Source of the DNA: Paenibacillus wulumuqiensis
GTDB taxonomy: Bacteria; Bacillota; Bacilli; Paenibacillales; Paenibacillaceae
Assembly (NCBI RefSeq): GCF_000971965.1
Contig: NZ_KQ040795.1
Location: 124,001 to 188,000 of the forward strand
DNA: 64,000 nt
Reading direction: 5' to 3'
Below are positions 40,487 to 50,304 of this stretch, piece after piece (the first letter of the stretch is position 1; each line of letters starts with the position of its first letter). The position numbers and the translations under genes are program-made. Under the pieces are notes generated by a model. The model was not told the origin of the DNA, made no database searches, and was given only the letters and a program-made list of their open reading frames with translations.

Positions 40487-42730
40487 TTCATTTATACCTG
40501 TATAGTGATCTTCATTCATCGAAGGCATCAGATTGATCTGCACACCGAGCACATTCAGCCCGCTGCGCAGTCCCTCCATATCCAGACCGTCCATGGCAAA
40601 TGCCTGCCGGACCAGTCCAGGCTGGATGAATTCATCGTATTTACCGAGATAAGGAGCTTCCTCATCGGCCAGCAGCTGCTCCGGATAGTCGATCCGCTTG
40701 CACTCGGCCACAATCTCCGCCAGCATCTCAGCCGCATCGGCTTTGCCGGAGACGACCAGATAATACGGCTCCATCGGCGTTACCGCGCGCAGGGCGAGAC
40801 GCTCGGACAGATTATTTTTGAGCAGGCGCTCCAGTGTACGGAATGCCTTGCTGCCCACCCACGGCAGGATAAAGCAGGAATCCCCGCCTGCCGGAATAAC
40901 CACCTGCTCCAACAGCCCCGTCTCTCTGGCAAGCCGGCGAGCCCTTTCTAGCCGGGAGGCTGCATTAGGCGCCAGATACGAGTAGATGTCAGAGGAGGCG
41001 AGAATATCGCGGATCTTTTGCATGATCCGGGTATCCACATCACCGCCTGCACCGAGCCAGAGGGTATCGACTTTGCCCTTGGATGATTTGACGTAGACGG
41101 CTTTGTGGCGGGTATCGACCTCTTCCACTTTCCACAGCTTGCCGGCGAGCGAGAAGCAGTACCCCGGCGGCGGTACGGTCGTAATCGAGCCGATCTCCTC
41201 CGATCCGTTGTATACCGAATGCTCCTCATCATCCTTGAACACCGCATAAAAGCGGAAATTGTTGACGATCTTCTCCCCGGCCAGACCGATGATCAGCGTT
41301 CCTTCCTCGGTCCGCTGAATATGATCCAGCTGCAGCAGATACTGCAGGAACAGCTGATACTGCTCCACCGTAAAATGACGAAACGGCGGCAGTGTCAGAA
41401 TCGCACGTGCCAGCTCGGACGGTTCGGCTTCACCCATGCTTTTGAGTGTGCTCATCGTCTGATGGTACAGGATGCCAATCGGCAGCTTGCGCGCACTGAA
41501 CGGCTCCACCCAGCGTTCCTTGACATACAGTTCGATAACGGCAATCGCCCGCAGCATAATCCACGGCATCCGTGCCGGCAGCTGGGCCTGCTCATCCTCT
41601 TCCTCGGGACAGACAAAGATCATCTCCGACACCGAGCCTTCCCGTCTACCGGAACGGCCGAGACGCTGGACAAAGCTGGAGCATGAATACGGTGCTCCCA
41701 GCTGAATGACCCGCTCCAGTTCCCCGAGATCAATGCCCAGCTCCAGGGTTAGTGTCGCGGCCGCCACTGCCGGGCCGTAGCCTTCGCGCAGTGCCGCTTC
41801 GGCTTCTTCACGCAGCATCGCCGAGATACTGCCATGATGCACATGGAAAATATCCGGCTCCTGCCGTTTGGCGGCGACCCGCCTCATTTCGAGGGTCAGA
41901 TATTCCGCATCCGAGCGGCTGTTGGTGAAGATCAGCGCCTTTTTATGATGAGTCTGATCGTAGATGAAATTGTGATACGCCTGCTGGGCATATTCCAGCT
42001 GCTGGGCCTGCTCCTCGTTGCGCGCATCGGGAAAGGAAAAATGCTCAATGCTGATGCGCAGCTTGCGCGAACCCTGCGGCGAGACGACCTCGACCGGCTG
42101 TCCGGTATCGGAAGACAGCCAGTGACAGGCGCTCTCATAATCGCTCAACGTCGCGGATAATCCGATCCGCTGCGGACGGCAGCCTGCCATCCGCTGAATG
42201 CGGGACAGCTGGGACAATACCTGAATACCCCGATCCGCACCCATAAAGGCATGGACTTCGTCCACCACGATATAACGCAGATCACCGAACAGCGCCGGAA
42301 TCGCATTGGGCTTGTTCATGAGCAGCCCTTCCAGCGATTCGGGCGTAATCTGTAAAATGCCGGACGGATTCTGCACCAGCTTGGTCTTGTGCGACTGCGG
42401 TACATCGCCGTGCCAATGCCAGACCGGAATCTCCGAATCGCGCAGCACACCCTTGAGCCGTTCATACTGATCGTTGATCAGCGCCTTGAGCGGGCCGATA
42501 TACAGAATGCCGACCGAACGGGACGGCTGCTCATACAGCGCGGTCAGTGCCGGAAAAAAAGCCGCCTCTGTTTTGCCGGAAGCCGTACCGGAAGCAATCA
42601 ACAGATGATGCGGTGTATCTAGCAGCACCCGGCAGGCTTCCACCTGGGCTTCACGCAGTTCTTTCCAGCCGCTGCGGTAAATGTATTCCTGGATAAACGG
42701 AGCCAGACGGTAAAACGGATGCCCGCTCAC
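40469..42730 (-). CDS. Lhr/BrxHI-like superfamily 2 helicase
   Basis: The 753-residue DNA or RNA helicase has Walker A GTASGKT (48-54), motif Ib TPES, DEVH (157-160), motif III SATLS, motif V LELGIDLGEL and motif VI QRLGRSGRR, then a C-terminal region of about 350 residues typical of Lhr-like enzymes. The start is GTG 42730, overlapping the stop of the upstream ATPase gene (GTGA), so the two are coupled. DUF2791 ATPases and Lhr-like helicases are paired as BrxD and BrxHI in some BREX phage-defence systems, and with TerB-N proteins in Ter-related predicted DNA-processing operons; here the second arrangement applies. Confidence 0.88.
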   Translation of the reverse strand: MSGHPFYRLAPFIQEYIYRSGWKELREAQVEACRVLLDTPHHLLIASGTASGKTEAAFFPALTALYEQPSRSVGILYIGPLKALINDQYERLKGVLRDSEIPVWHWHGDVPQSHKTKLVQNPSGILQITPESLEGLLMNKPNAIPALFGDLRYIVVDEVHAFMGADRGIQVLSQLSRIQRMAGCRPQRIGLSATLSDYESACHWLSSDTGQPVEVVSPQGSRKLRISIEHFSFPDARNEEQAQQLEYAQQAYHNFIYDQTHHKKALIFTNSRSDAEYLTLEMRRVAAKRQEPDIFHVHHGSISAMLREEAEAALREGYGPAVAAATLTLELGIDLGELERVIQLGAPYSCSSFVQRLGRSGRREGSVSEMIFVCPEEEDEQAQLPARMPWIMLRAIAVIELYVKERWVEPFSARKLPIGILYHQTMSTLKSMGEAEPSELARAILTLPPFRHFTVEQYQLFLQYLLQLDHIQRTEEGTLIIGLAGEKIVNNFRFYAVFKDDEEHSVYNGSEEIGSITTVPPPGYCFSLAGKLWKVEEVDTRHKAVYVKSSKGKVDTLWLGAGGDVDTRIMQKIRDILASSDIYSYLAPNAASRLERARRLARETGLLEQVVIPAGGDSCFILPWVGSKAFRTLERLLKNNLSERLALRAVTPMEPYYLVVSGKADAAEMLAEIVAECKRIDYPEQLLADEEAPYLGKYDEFIQPGLVRQAFAMDGLDMEGLRSGLNVLGVQINLMPSMNEDHYTGINEEAGEY

Positions 42731-44160
42731 AGGTCAAACTCCGCCAGGAAATCATCCACCTCATCCGGCTGAGCAGAGGCTGCAGGACCGGGCTGTACCC
42801 GCGCATCCTTGCGTCCACCTGCTGACGAAGAGGAACCCGGATGAATGATCATATCGGGATCATTTCGGTCGATCGCTCCGGTATAGACCTGGGCAGGCGC
42901 TTCCGCCAGCTGGCCAAGCAGCCCGTCAAAGTTCAGCTCCTCGTTAAAGTGCAGCGTATTGAGCAGATCGACAAAGTCCCGCACCACTTCCCGCGGGGTC
43001 AACAGCTCATCCGCGCCAAGCCGCGATACAGCGGTCTGCATAAAGGCGACGAGCTGATGCTGCTCCAGCACCCGTTCATACTTGTAATGCTGACAGTGAA
43101 TATCCTGCAGCTTGTGCAGCATCAGCAGAATCTCTTCATGGGACAGCATCTCCAGCCGGATAACCGGACCGGCAAAGTTCTTGGTACCGCTGCTGCCGAA
43201 CCGGCTCTCCGACAGCCGGGAGCGCAGCGCTTCGTAGCTATACAGACCGCGGCGCGGGTCCTCGACGAACTGCGGCGTACCGCCGACAAAGACGCCGAGA
43301 TGCCCGGCTTTGCCCTGCATTGTATCGTTGAAGATGGTCAGCAGCTTCTCATAGTTGCTCTGACGGGAGACACTGTTGAATATTTTATATAAATTCACGC
43401 CTTCATCGATGAACAGCAGCAGACCACGATAGCCGATCCGGGCAGCAAATTCCGCCCACAGCTTCATGTAGTCATACCAGCCGTCATCATCGATAATGAC
43501 ACTTACATTCAATTCCCGGCGGGCTTCGGTGCGGGTCTGGTACTCGCCGCGCAGCCAGCGCAGGGCGGACTGCTTGAGGGTATCCTCATTCAGTCGGATG
43601 CCCTGCCAGTAGGCGGACAGCACTTTGGCAAAATCAAAACCATGCACCCAGCCCTCCATCTCTGCAGTGACCGCATGAATCCGGCGCTGCACTTCGATAC
43701 CGATCGAAGGATCATCCGGAGAGACGTTATTTTCTTCCATCACCTGCTGCTGCAGATTGGAGATCCACTTTTGCAGCATGGATTCCAGCGCTCCACCATC
43801 CGGGCGGGTGCGTGTCGACAGATTGGTCATCAGCTCGCGGTACGTGGCCAGTCCCTGCCCTTTGGCACCAGTCAGACGGCGCTCCGGTGACAGATCGCCA
43901 TCGGCGACGACGAATCCGCGGTCCATCGCATAGTTGCGGATCATCTGTAGCAGGAAGCTTTTCCCGCTGCCGTAGCGTCCGGTGATCAGCTTGAACGCTG
44001 CTCCGCCATCGGCGACATTTTCCAGTTCACGCAAAATGGATTCCACTTCATATTTACGACCGACAGCGATATGCTCCAGTCCGATACGCGGGACCACCCC
44101 GGCGGCAAAGGAATTCACCAGCGCCGTTGTGACCCGTTTGGGTATTTTCACTTCATTCAT
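42727..44160 (-). CDS. DUF2791/BrxD-like P-loop ATPase
   Basis: The 477-residue protein is an AAA-like ATPase of the DUF2791 family. It has Walker A GRYGSGKS (61-68), the adjacent FLLQMIRNYAMDRGFVV, Walker B LLLFIDEGVNLY near residue 250 and the sensor-like VGGTPQFVEDPRRGLYSYEALRSRL segment. The last 40 residues are a flexible, acidic tail ending DDFLAEFDL that may bind a partner. GAGGTG precedes ATG 44160 by about 10 bases. It lies between the TerB-N protein gene (7-base gap) and the helicase gene (4-base overlap). In BREX the homologue BrxD works with helicase BrxHI. The substrate is presumably DNA, by inference. Confidence 0.87.
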   Translation of the reverse strand: MNEVKIPKRVTTALVNSFAAGVVPRIGLEHIAVGRKYEVESILRELENVADGGAAFKLITGRYGSGKSFLLQMIRNYAMDRGFVVADGDLSPERRLTGAKGQGLATYRELMTNLSTRTRPDGGALESMLQKWISNLQQQVMEENNVSPDDPSIGIEVQRRIHAVTAEMEGWVHGFDFAKVLSAYWQGIRLNEDTLKQSALRWLRGEYQTRTEARRELNVSVIIDDDGWYDYMKLWAEFAARIGYRGLLLFIDEGVNLYKIFNSVSRQSNYEKLLTIFNDTMQGKAGHLGVFVGGTPQFVEDPRRGLYSYEALRSRLSESRFGSSGTKNFAGPVIRLEMLSHEEILLMLHKLQDIHCQHYKYERVLEQHQLVAFMQTAVSRLGADELLTPREVVRDFVDLLNTLHFNEELNFDGLLGQLAEAPAQVYTGAIDRNDPDMIIHPGSSSSAGGRKDARVQPGPAASAQPDEVDDFLAEFDL

Positions 44161-44167
44161 TTCCAGT

Positions 44168-47100
44168 TCACCTCATGATGATTGCATCCAGCAATGATCT
44201 GTATTCTTCCATCACGGTCCCATCTTCCAGCAGAAGATCGCCGATTGTATCCATCGCCAGGTCGTTAATCTCATCTGCCAGCAGCGCGGCCATTGTACCG
44301 TGCGTACCGGCAATCTTTTGCAGCTCATGCTCAGCCGCGCCATCCAGGACAGCCGCCAGGAATCCGATATGCTGCGACTGCAGCGCCTCGGCCCAGTCTC
44401 TCCATTCTTCCTCCAGCTCGTCGGTCAGATGCAGGCGAGCGGCAGCTGACGAGACGGACTGTTCTGTGACAGAGACTTTATTTGCCGTCGTATTCGCTTC
44501 AGGGTCCTGATCCAACGCGCCGATCCGGTGCGTATGATCCTGATCTTGATTGTATTCTTTGTATTCATGCGGATTGTCCATATACTGTGCCTTTGCTTCG
44601 TACTCCTCTGCCGCCGCAGATGCTGCCGCCAGTTCTTTTGAAATGATCCCTGGATCATTATGATCCGGCTCCATCGCAGCGGCTGCCTGACTCCAGCTTT
44701 CCAGCAGCGCTTCCTCGGCCTGTTCGCGGCGGATCGCTGCTTTTTCCTCTTCCTGCAGGGTCAGCATATCGCGTACGACATCCGAGTCCGCCTGCAGCTT
44801 CTCCAGCACACTCGCATCGATCTGTACCTGACGCGGCGCGGGTGCTTCTTCCGGCACAGTAAAGGCACGCTTCACATACCGTTCGATCAGACGCGCAATC
44901 TCCGGCTCGACCGGCGGACTGATCCGCAGGCGGCCGCTGAATCCCAGATGACGGCGCAGCTCATTTTCCGTCAGCTTGACGATACCGGTCAAAAATTCAC
45001 GCAGCGGCATATGCTCGGTCAGCGGCAGACGGCGAATGGTGCAAGTCCGGCCATAACGGGTCGAATCATAGACCGCACTGCGGAACAGGTAACGCTCCGT
45101 CTCCCGGTATACCGGCGGCCGGAACAGCTGAATCAACCGGACACCCTGCTGCTTGTCCAGAAAGGCATCGACTGCAGCCAGCACTTTGGGGATATATTCC
45201 CGCATCTGCTCGCCGCCCACCTCTGCATAGAAACGGCTGCGCTCCATATCATAATGGATCAGCTCCGGCAGCAGGTCAAACGGAATGACTGCCGGCGATG
45301 CGCTCCAGATCCGCTCCCATTCCAGATCGGCCAGTTCGACCGGCAGATGACGCGGCACTTCCCGCAGCAGCTCGATCAGCGGCTCCCGCAGTTCATGTAC
45401 CTGGGCAAAATCCACAATCCACTGGGGCAGATACCGGTCCAGCTTGCTGAACCGCTGCCTGTAGCTGCGCCACAGATTCATCAGCAGATGATGTCCCTCG
45501 ACCGGCTCCTGCCAGCCTGCTCCATTGATCACTTCATAACACAGCAGGAAAATATACGACAGATCCGTCACCGGATACCGGCCCTGCCGGACTTCCTGAC
45601 GCCAGTAAAAGTACCATTTCTTCTGCCGCCAGGTCATGCTCTCATAGGTCGGCCAGTAGCTCATAAACGGCACAAACTCCGCTTCTTCCTCGGCATGCTC
45701 CATCATCTCATGTGCCCGGCGGGCAAAGATATGTTCGGCGCTCTGAATCGAAGACATCGAACGGGTCTGTTCCTGTTCCGCCTCTGTCATAACCGGTCTG
45801 CCGCTTTCGGCTGTGGTAGGCGCCGCAAAAGCAGATATATTCAGCGGTTCGATCTCCATTTCAAGATCCAGTGCATATCCGTCCTCCAGCAGAACAGCCG
45901 GGGCAGATTCGTCAGCGGCCGATGAATGCGGCTGCTCTGCATCGAGCTGCGGAAGGTCCGCCTGCTGTGCGTCATATTCCGGTATGGCAAGCGAACCGGG
46001 ACCGGGACGACCGTCCAACGGAAGATCATACAGCGGTTGCACCTGCAGATCCAGCGGTTCCAGATGAATCTCCATACCTGTATATTTCTCGTGATCCACC
46101 TCGTCCGCTCCATGAACCAGCGAGCGGGAAGGGATCGAACGTGATCCTTCTTCGGCAGGAGTATCCTTTTGCGCAATGGGTCCGTGGTTCTCTGAATCCA
46201 TGCCGTGCGAATGGCCCGGTATCCCGATCTCGATTCCCTGCAGGGACAGCTCTTCCAGCAGCCCTGCTGTCCGCTGGGAACGATCGGGTGAATCTGCCCA
46301 TGCCCCGCGCTGTCCCTGACGAATCATTGTATTCGGCTGCTCCTGACGTGCCGGAATGCTCCACCCCTGATCTTCACTTCCCAGCTCGAACTCGGCAAAT
46401 CCTCCTGTCCGCATCTCCACTGCAGGCGCTGCGCCTGCTCCTGTCGCGCCCTTGCGGATCGTCATGGCAAAAGCAGGCGGAAGTCCGGTCAGCGGATGAT
46501 CCGGGTCGGCAATCGCATATTCGCGCACGACCGAATGAAACAGCTTGAGCAGGCTGGTCTGGGCGGTTCGCATATGCGGTTCATCCAGCCGCTGCTCCGC
46601 CGAATAGACGGACAGGCGCAGCCGGGCGTTGATTTTATTCATCGCTTTGTACATTTTGCTGGATACGTCACCGGTCATCTCGTCCGGCTCCAGATAGATG
46701 GCGATATCCACACCACCGGGCAGTACCGCGCTGCGCTGTGTCAGCATGCTGACCGGTACGGCGATCAAAGCGCCGTGATCCGGATTTCCTTTGCCTGCGG
46801 GACGTGTATCGGCATCCTGCCAGAAGCCGCCGAGCGTGACTGACCACATTTTGTGCAGTGTACCGAGCAGGGACTTCTTGCCGATCAGACCGATGCGGCA
46901 GCTTGGAGCGCGGCGAAGCAGCTCATACAGCCATTCTCCCATTTCCTCGGCATGCCTCATCACACCGCCCAATATGCCCCCGGATATTCCCCATCGGCAC
47001 AGAAAGTCAAAATGACCGTGGATGCCCCGGTTGGTATCCGGCAGTTCCAGCTCGGGAATGACAATCTCTTCCCACGGACCGCGCAGCCGCTCCGAGCCGC

Positions 47101-47962
47101 GCTGGATAATCTCCTGCGGGGTCAGCTTGCTGTTGCGGTCAAGTGAAGTGCCATCTGCCATTCTGCCCATGGGACCGAGTCCCAGTTCACGCAGACGCTC
47201 CGTCTCGATCTGTCCGTGTCCATCGAGCTGCACATAACTGCCTGCCGAGCCCAGACGGCGCGACAGTTCAATCGCCGGATAACGAATGCCGCCGATCTCG
47301 ATCATCGGTACGGCTGTCACCTGTCCGATTCCGCTACGCTCTTCCCGGCGTCCTTCCAGTACCCAGCGCACCTCCTGATGAATATCCCCTGCAAAAGATT
47401 CCTCTTCATACGGAATATACTCCTCCGGTTCACCATAGCTGATCCCTGATTCCTGTACTGCTGTATGCAGATAGGTCGCAGATGCCGATGCTGTGGCAGA
47501 CGGAGCATAAGCTGTATGATCATCGGAGGATGAATCTGCAGCATATTCATTGACTGTCTCATCCGTCATATCCGTTACATAGTCGGACTCATAGAGGGAA
47601 GTGGACGAGAACGATTCGCCGCCAGCCAGTACAGCGGCGGCATGCTTATCCCAATAGGTCTGTACCGGAATGCCTTCTTCCAATTCAAGTGTACCGGGCA
47701 GCAGACGCAGCAGACGGCTGTACAACTTGCCCGCTTCTTCGGGCATGAGCAGGCATTCACTGTGTCCCGCGGCACTGATCTGCCAGCGGTCACTTCCGCT
47801 CAATGAGCGGCCCATCACAAGCTGCTGCACTTCCATGGCCTTCTCCAGCTCCATCGCTTGAGTTCCATAGGAAATATGCAGGAAAAAGCCCCGATCTTCC
47901 TCGAAGCTCAGCAGGGCAATATACGATTTATCCGTGCAGGATACCGGAGAAGATAACATCAT
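44168..47962 (-). CDS. Large TerB_N/TerB_C-domain protein with possible degenerate SNF2-like region
   Basis: The 1264-residue cytoplasmic protein has four parts. Residues about 1-200 are unassigned. Residues about 220-470 look like an inactive SNF2-type ATPase: GSAGSYVQLDGHGQIETERL followed by GGILGGVMRHAEEMGEWL, then IGLIGKKSLLGTLHKMW, where an active enzyme would have a GLGKT P-loop. Residues about 480-750 are an acidic, variable linker. A TerB_N domain begins at MSYWPTYESMTWRQKKWYFYWR (about 770), and TerB_C occupies the end with EINDLAMDTIGDLLLED. TerB-N/C proteins belong to Ter-related stress or phage-response systems. The SNF2 reading is my inference. The gene leads the ATPase and helicase genes. 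Confidence 0.82.
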   Translation of the reverse strand: MMLSSPVSCTDKSYIALLSFEEDRGFFLHISYGTQAMELEKAMEVQQLVMGRSLSGSDRWQISAAGHSECLLMPEEAGKLYSRLLRLLPGTLELEEGIPVQTYWDKHAAAVLAGGESFSSTSLYESDYVTDMTDETVNEYAADSSSDDHTAYAPSATASASATYLHTAVQESGISYGEPEEYIPYEEESFAGDIHQEVRWVLEGRREERSGIGQVTAVPMIEIGGIRYPAIELSRRLGSAGSYVQLDGHGQIETERLRELGLGPMGRMADGTSLDRNSKLTPQEIIQRGSERLRGPWEEIVIPELELPDTNRGIHGHFDFLCRWGISGGILGGVMRHAEEMGEWLYELLRRAPSCRIGLIGKKSLLGTLHKMWSVTLGGFWQDADTRPAGKGNPDHGALIAVPVSMLTQRSAVLPGGVDIAIYLEPDEMTGDVSSKMYKAMNKINARLRLSVYSAEQRLDEPHMRTAQTSLLKLFHSVVREYAIADPDHPLTGLPPAFAMTIRKGATGAGAAPAVEMRTGGFAEFELGSEDQGWSIPARQEQPNTMIRQGQRGAWADSPDRSQRTAGLLEELSLQGIEIGIPGHSHGMDSENHGPIAQKDTPAEEGSRSIPSRSLVHGADEVDHEKYTGMEIHLEPLDLQVQPLYDLPLDGRPGPGSLAIPEYDAQQADLPQLDAEQPHSSAADESAPAVLLEDGYALDLEMEIEPLNISAFAAPTTAESGRPVMTEAEQEQTRSMSSIQSAEHIFARRAHEMMEHAEEEAEFVPFMSYWPTYESMTWRQKKWYFYWRQEVRQGRYPVTDLSYIFLLCYEVINGAGWQEPVEGHHLLMNLWRSYRQRFSKLDRYLPQWIVDFAQVHELREPLIELLREVPRHLPVELADLEWERIWSASPAVIPFDLLPELIHYDMERSRFYAEVGGEQMREYIPKVLAAVDAFLDKQQGVRLIQLFRPPVYRETERYLFRSAVYDSTRYGRTCTIRRLPLTEHMPLREFLTGIVKLTENELRRHLGFSGRLRISPPVEPEIARLIERYVKRAFTVPEEAPAPRQVQIDASVLEKLQADSDVVRDMLTLQEEEKAAIRREQAEEALLESWSQAAAAMEPDHNDPGIISKELAAASAAAEEYEAKAQYMDNPHEYKEYNQDQDHTHRIGALDQDPEANTTANKVSVTEQSVSSAAARLHLTDELEEEWRDWAEALQSQHIGFLAAVLDGAAEHELQKIAGTHGTMAALLADEINDLAMDTIGDLLLEDGTVMEEYRSLLDAIIMR

Positions 47963-48158
47963 GGGACAACCTTGCCTTTCTTCCGTAATTGGTCAACATA
48001 ATATCCCATATTATACATGATGCCTTCCCCGGATTGGTATAGGAAACGAACATATTTTCGTGATTCACCTAAGAGGCTGACGAGCGGTGGTTATCATGAA
48101 AGACTCACAATAGCCGCCGCTCATACAGTTCCCTTCCACTGTACAGTCTGATATTTTT

Positions 48159-50003
48159 TTATGAATAATGGACCGGAATACGGAAAAACCGGTTTACCCA
48201 GCCGATTAACTCCAGTTCATCCGCCAAACTTCCCACAAAACCGATATAACCATCCGGTCGAAGCAGCACATATCCGCCGCGCTCCATTCCATACAGTCGA
48301 TGCAGCAGCTGGGCATGATCCACCTCATAATAGGCAGGCAGAGGCTGGGGCAGCATCAGCGGCTGATCCGGCAGCAGTACGGACAGATCAATCACGTTCC
48401 GCCATGAATCCGAGACCCTCATCCAGAGCGGTCGTTCATCCCGTTCTTCCAGATCCTCCACATCCTGACGTACAGCGGAGAATGGAGCAAGCTCCGGTTG
48501 TACCGTGCCGGGGAATATCAGCAGCACATGCTTGCCAGAGACAACACCACGATCCGGTCTGCCACCATCCGGAGCACGATCTCCGGGCAGCGGCATGCCC
48601 CTGTGCCATCCTTTTCCCTGTCTGACGATCTGACTGTGCGGATAACGAATGCCGGTCTCCGACAAACGCTCGGCCATCCGCAGCTGTACAAAGCGGCGCG
48701 AGGAGAGCAGCGGCGCAGCCGTATTACGCATAAAGGCCAGCGGCCGCAGCCGACTGATCACCAGCCGTGTGAACAAGCCGGTCCATCGCAGCAGTGCACG
48801 CGCGACCGGTTCGCGCTCTTCATCGTAACTGTCCAGTATGGCTGCAGACGCCTGCCCGTTACAGACCAGGGCCAGCTTCCAGGCCAGATTCACCGCATCC
48901 TGGATGCCGGTGTTCATTCCCTGCCCGCCTACCGGAGAATGGATATGGGCTGCGTCTCCTGCGAGAAAAACTGCACCCCGGCGGTAATGCTCCACCTTGC
49001 GCTCATTTACTTTGAAGCGTGCCGTCCAGATCGGATCATACAGTTCCACCCTGTCTCGTTCCGGCATGCAGGCATCCACAATCCGCTGAATATCCGGCAG
49101 CGCCATCTCTGCCGAACCGTTATGGTTTGAATTCAGCGGTGCATATTCACCTTCGGCATCGTCAGGTTCCGGTCGGGACCATTCTCCATGAGAAGAAGTA
49201 ACATCCGTCTGACCATGCGCCGACGAACCGCTCTGACGCTGCTCACCGGTGAACGGGGCATCCGGCGGTGCAGCGATAATGACCCGGTACCGCTCTTCGG
49301 GCATTGGGAAAAAGGCTGCAATATACCCTTGATGCAGATAAATTCGTACTCCCTCCGGCTTCACCGGCCAATGAACATGGACATCGGCCAGTCCAAACTG
49401 CTGGGCAATCGCATCTCCGCCAAAGGAGAGACCGAGCAGATGCCGGACTGTACTATGGGCTCCATCGCAGCCGACGACCCAGCGGGTACGAATCATTTCG
49501 CTTCCCTTGGCAGAGGTAATCGTCGCTTGCACCGTAGTATCCGATAAATCCGCCCCTTCCCCCTGCAGCTGCTCCAACGCTACCAGCTCGGTGGATCGCT
49601 CGACAATTCCTCCCTGCATGGTCAACCGCTCATACAGTACCTGTTCTGTCCGGCTCTGCGGCAGGGTGAGAATATACGGATACCGACTGCGGATAATCGG
49701 TGTCAACTCCACATCCGCCAGTATACTGGTACCGCTGCGTACCTGTACGGCTTTTACCGGCTGTCCCTGCTCCACCAGCTGCTCCGTAATACCCGAATGA
49801 TCCAGCAGTTCCAGCGTACGCGCCATGATGCCCAGCGCCTTGCTCTGGCGGGAAGGCTCTGCTGCCTTGTCGATAATCCGGCAGCTTACCCCTCTGCGCA
49901 TTAATTCTATCGCCAGTGTCAGCCCGGTCGGACCGGCTCCGACGATCAGTACATCACACTGCTGCCCTTCTTCCGGTGGTCTGCGTTCCTGATTGCTCGG
50001 CAT
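48159..50003 (-). CDS. FAD-dependent aromatic monooxygenase (PHBH family, long form)
   Basis: The 614-residue flavoprotein has VGAGPTGLTLAIELMRRG, the middle motif GCDGAHSTVRHLLG and GDAAHIHSPVGGQGMNTGIQ, the full FAD-binding set, plus a thioredoxin-like C-terminal domain as in pentachlorophenol or phenol hydroxylases (MhpA/PcpB type). It probably hydroxylates an aromatic or polyketide-like compound with NAD(P)H. A charged, low-complexity insert of about 60 residues near positions 250-310 is unusual. AAGGAGG lies just upstream of ATG 50003. It sits between the two conflict-like blocks with a terminator upstream, and appears functionally unrelated to both. Confidence 0.88.
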   Translation of the reverse strand: MPSNQERRPPEEGQQCDVLIVGAGPTGLTLAIELMRRGVSCRIIDKAAEPSRQSKALGIMARTLELLDHSGITEQLVEQGQPVKAVQVRSGTSILADVELTPIIRSRYPYILTLPQSRTEQVLYERLTMQGGIVERSTELVALEQLQGEGADLSDTTVQATITSAKGSEMIRTRWVVGCDGAHSTVRHLLGLSFGGDAIAQQFGLADVHVHWPVKPEGVRIYLHQGYIAAFFPMPEERYRVIIAAPPDAPFTGEQRQSGSSAHGQTDVTSSHGEWSRPEPDDAEGEYAPLNSNHNGSAEMALPDIQRIVDACMPERDRVELYDPIWTARFKVNERKVEHYRRGAVFLAGDAAHIHSPVGGQGMNTGIQDAVNLAWKLALVCNGQASAAILDSYDEEREPVARALLRWTGLFTRLVISRLRPLAFMRNTAAPLLSSRRFVQLRMAERLSETGIRYPHSQIVRQGKGWHRGMPLPGDRAPDGGRPDRGVVSGKHVLLIFPGTVQPELAPFSAVRQDVEDLEERDERPLWMRVSDSWRNVIDLSVLLPDQPLMLPQPLPAYYEVDHAQLLHRLYGMERGGYVLLRPDGYIGFVGSLADELELIGWVNRFFRIPVHYS

Positions 50004-50089
50004 TGCCCCGCCTCCTTGGATCGATTGGACTGTCCCTCATTTGGAATAGTGTCCGGTGTGGTTCGATGAGATTCTCTCCGTATAAAAAA

Positions 50090-50120
50090 AGACCGCTATT
50101 TATAATATAAACAGCGGTCT
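50090..50120 (-). terminator. Terminator of the GTPase/VWA locus
   Basis: An 8-bp stem (50090-50097 with 50113-50120) continues after one mismatch into a 5-bp AT stem. The minus-strand tail is TTTTTTTAT. It closes the block that ends with the 1125-residue protein. The 301-base gap 50004-50304 holds nothing else clear. Confidence 0.85.
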
Positions 50121-50304
50121 GCCCATCGTCGTCTTGATCGAATAAAGCGAATTTAATTCTATTATCTTCCTGCTTGCCGTCCTGCCTAATATTTCATTTC
50201 ATATTCATCCCGGTCATTGGACCTAATATCTGCGTAATGGATTGTATTCCATATAACGTCATTGCGTAACTATCAGGAAAAGCACCGGGTTGGAAAACAT
50301 CAGA

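Noticed and set aside
40469-44160. Complete BREX phage-defence system
   Set aside because: Only BrxD-like and BrxHI-like genes are present; PglZ, PglX, BrxA, BrxB and BrxC are absent in the window.
48040-48120. Hairpin GAGCGGTGG/CCGCCGCTC between the FAD monooxygenase and the TerB gene as a terminator
   Set aside because: No T-run follows on the minus strand where a terminator would be needed, so it is not listed as one.
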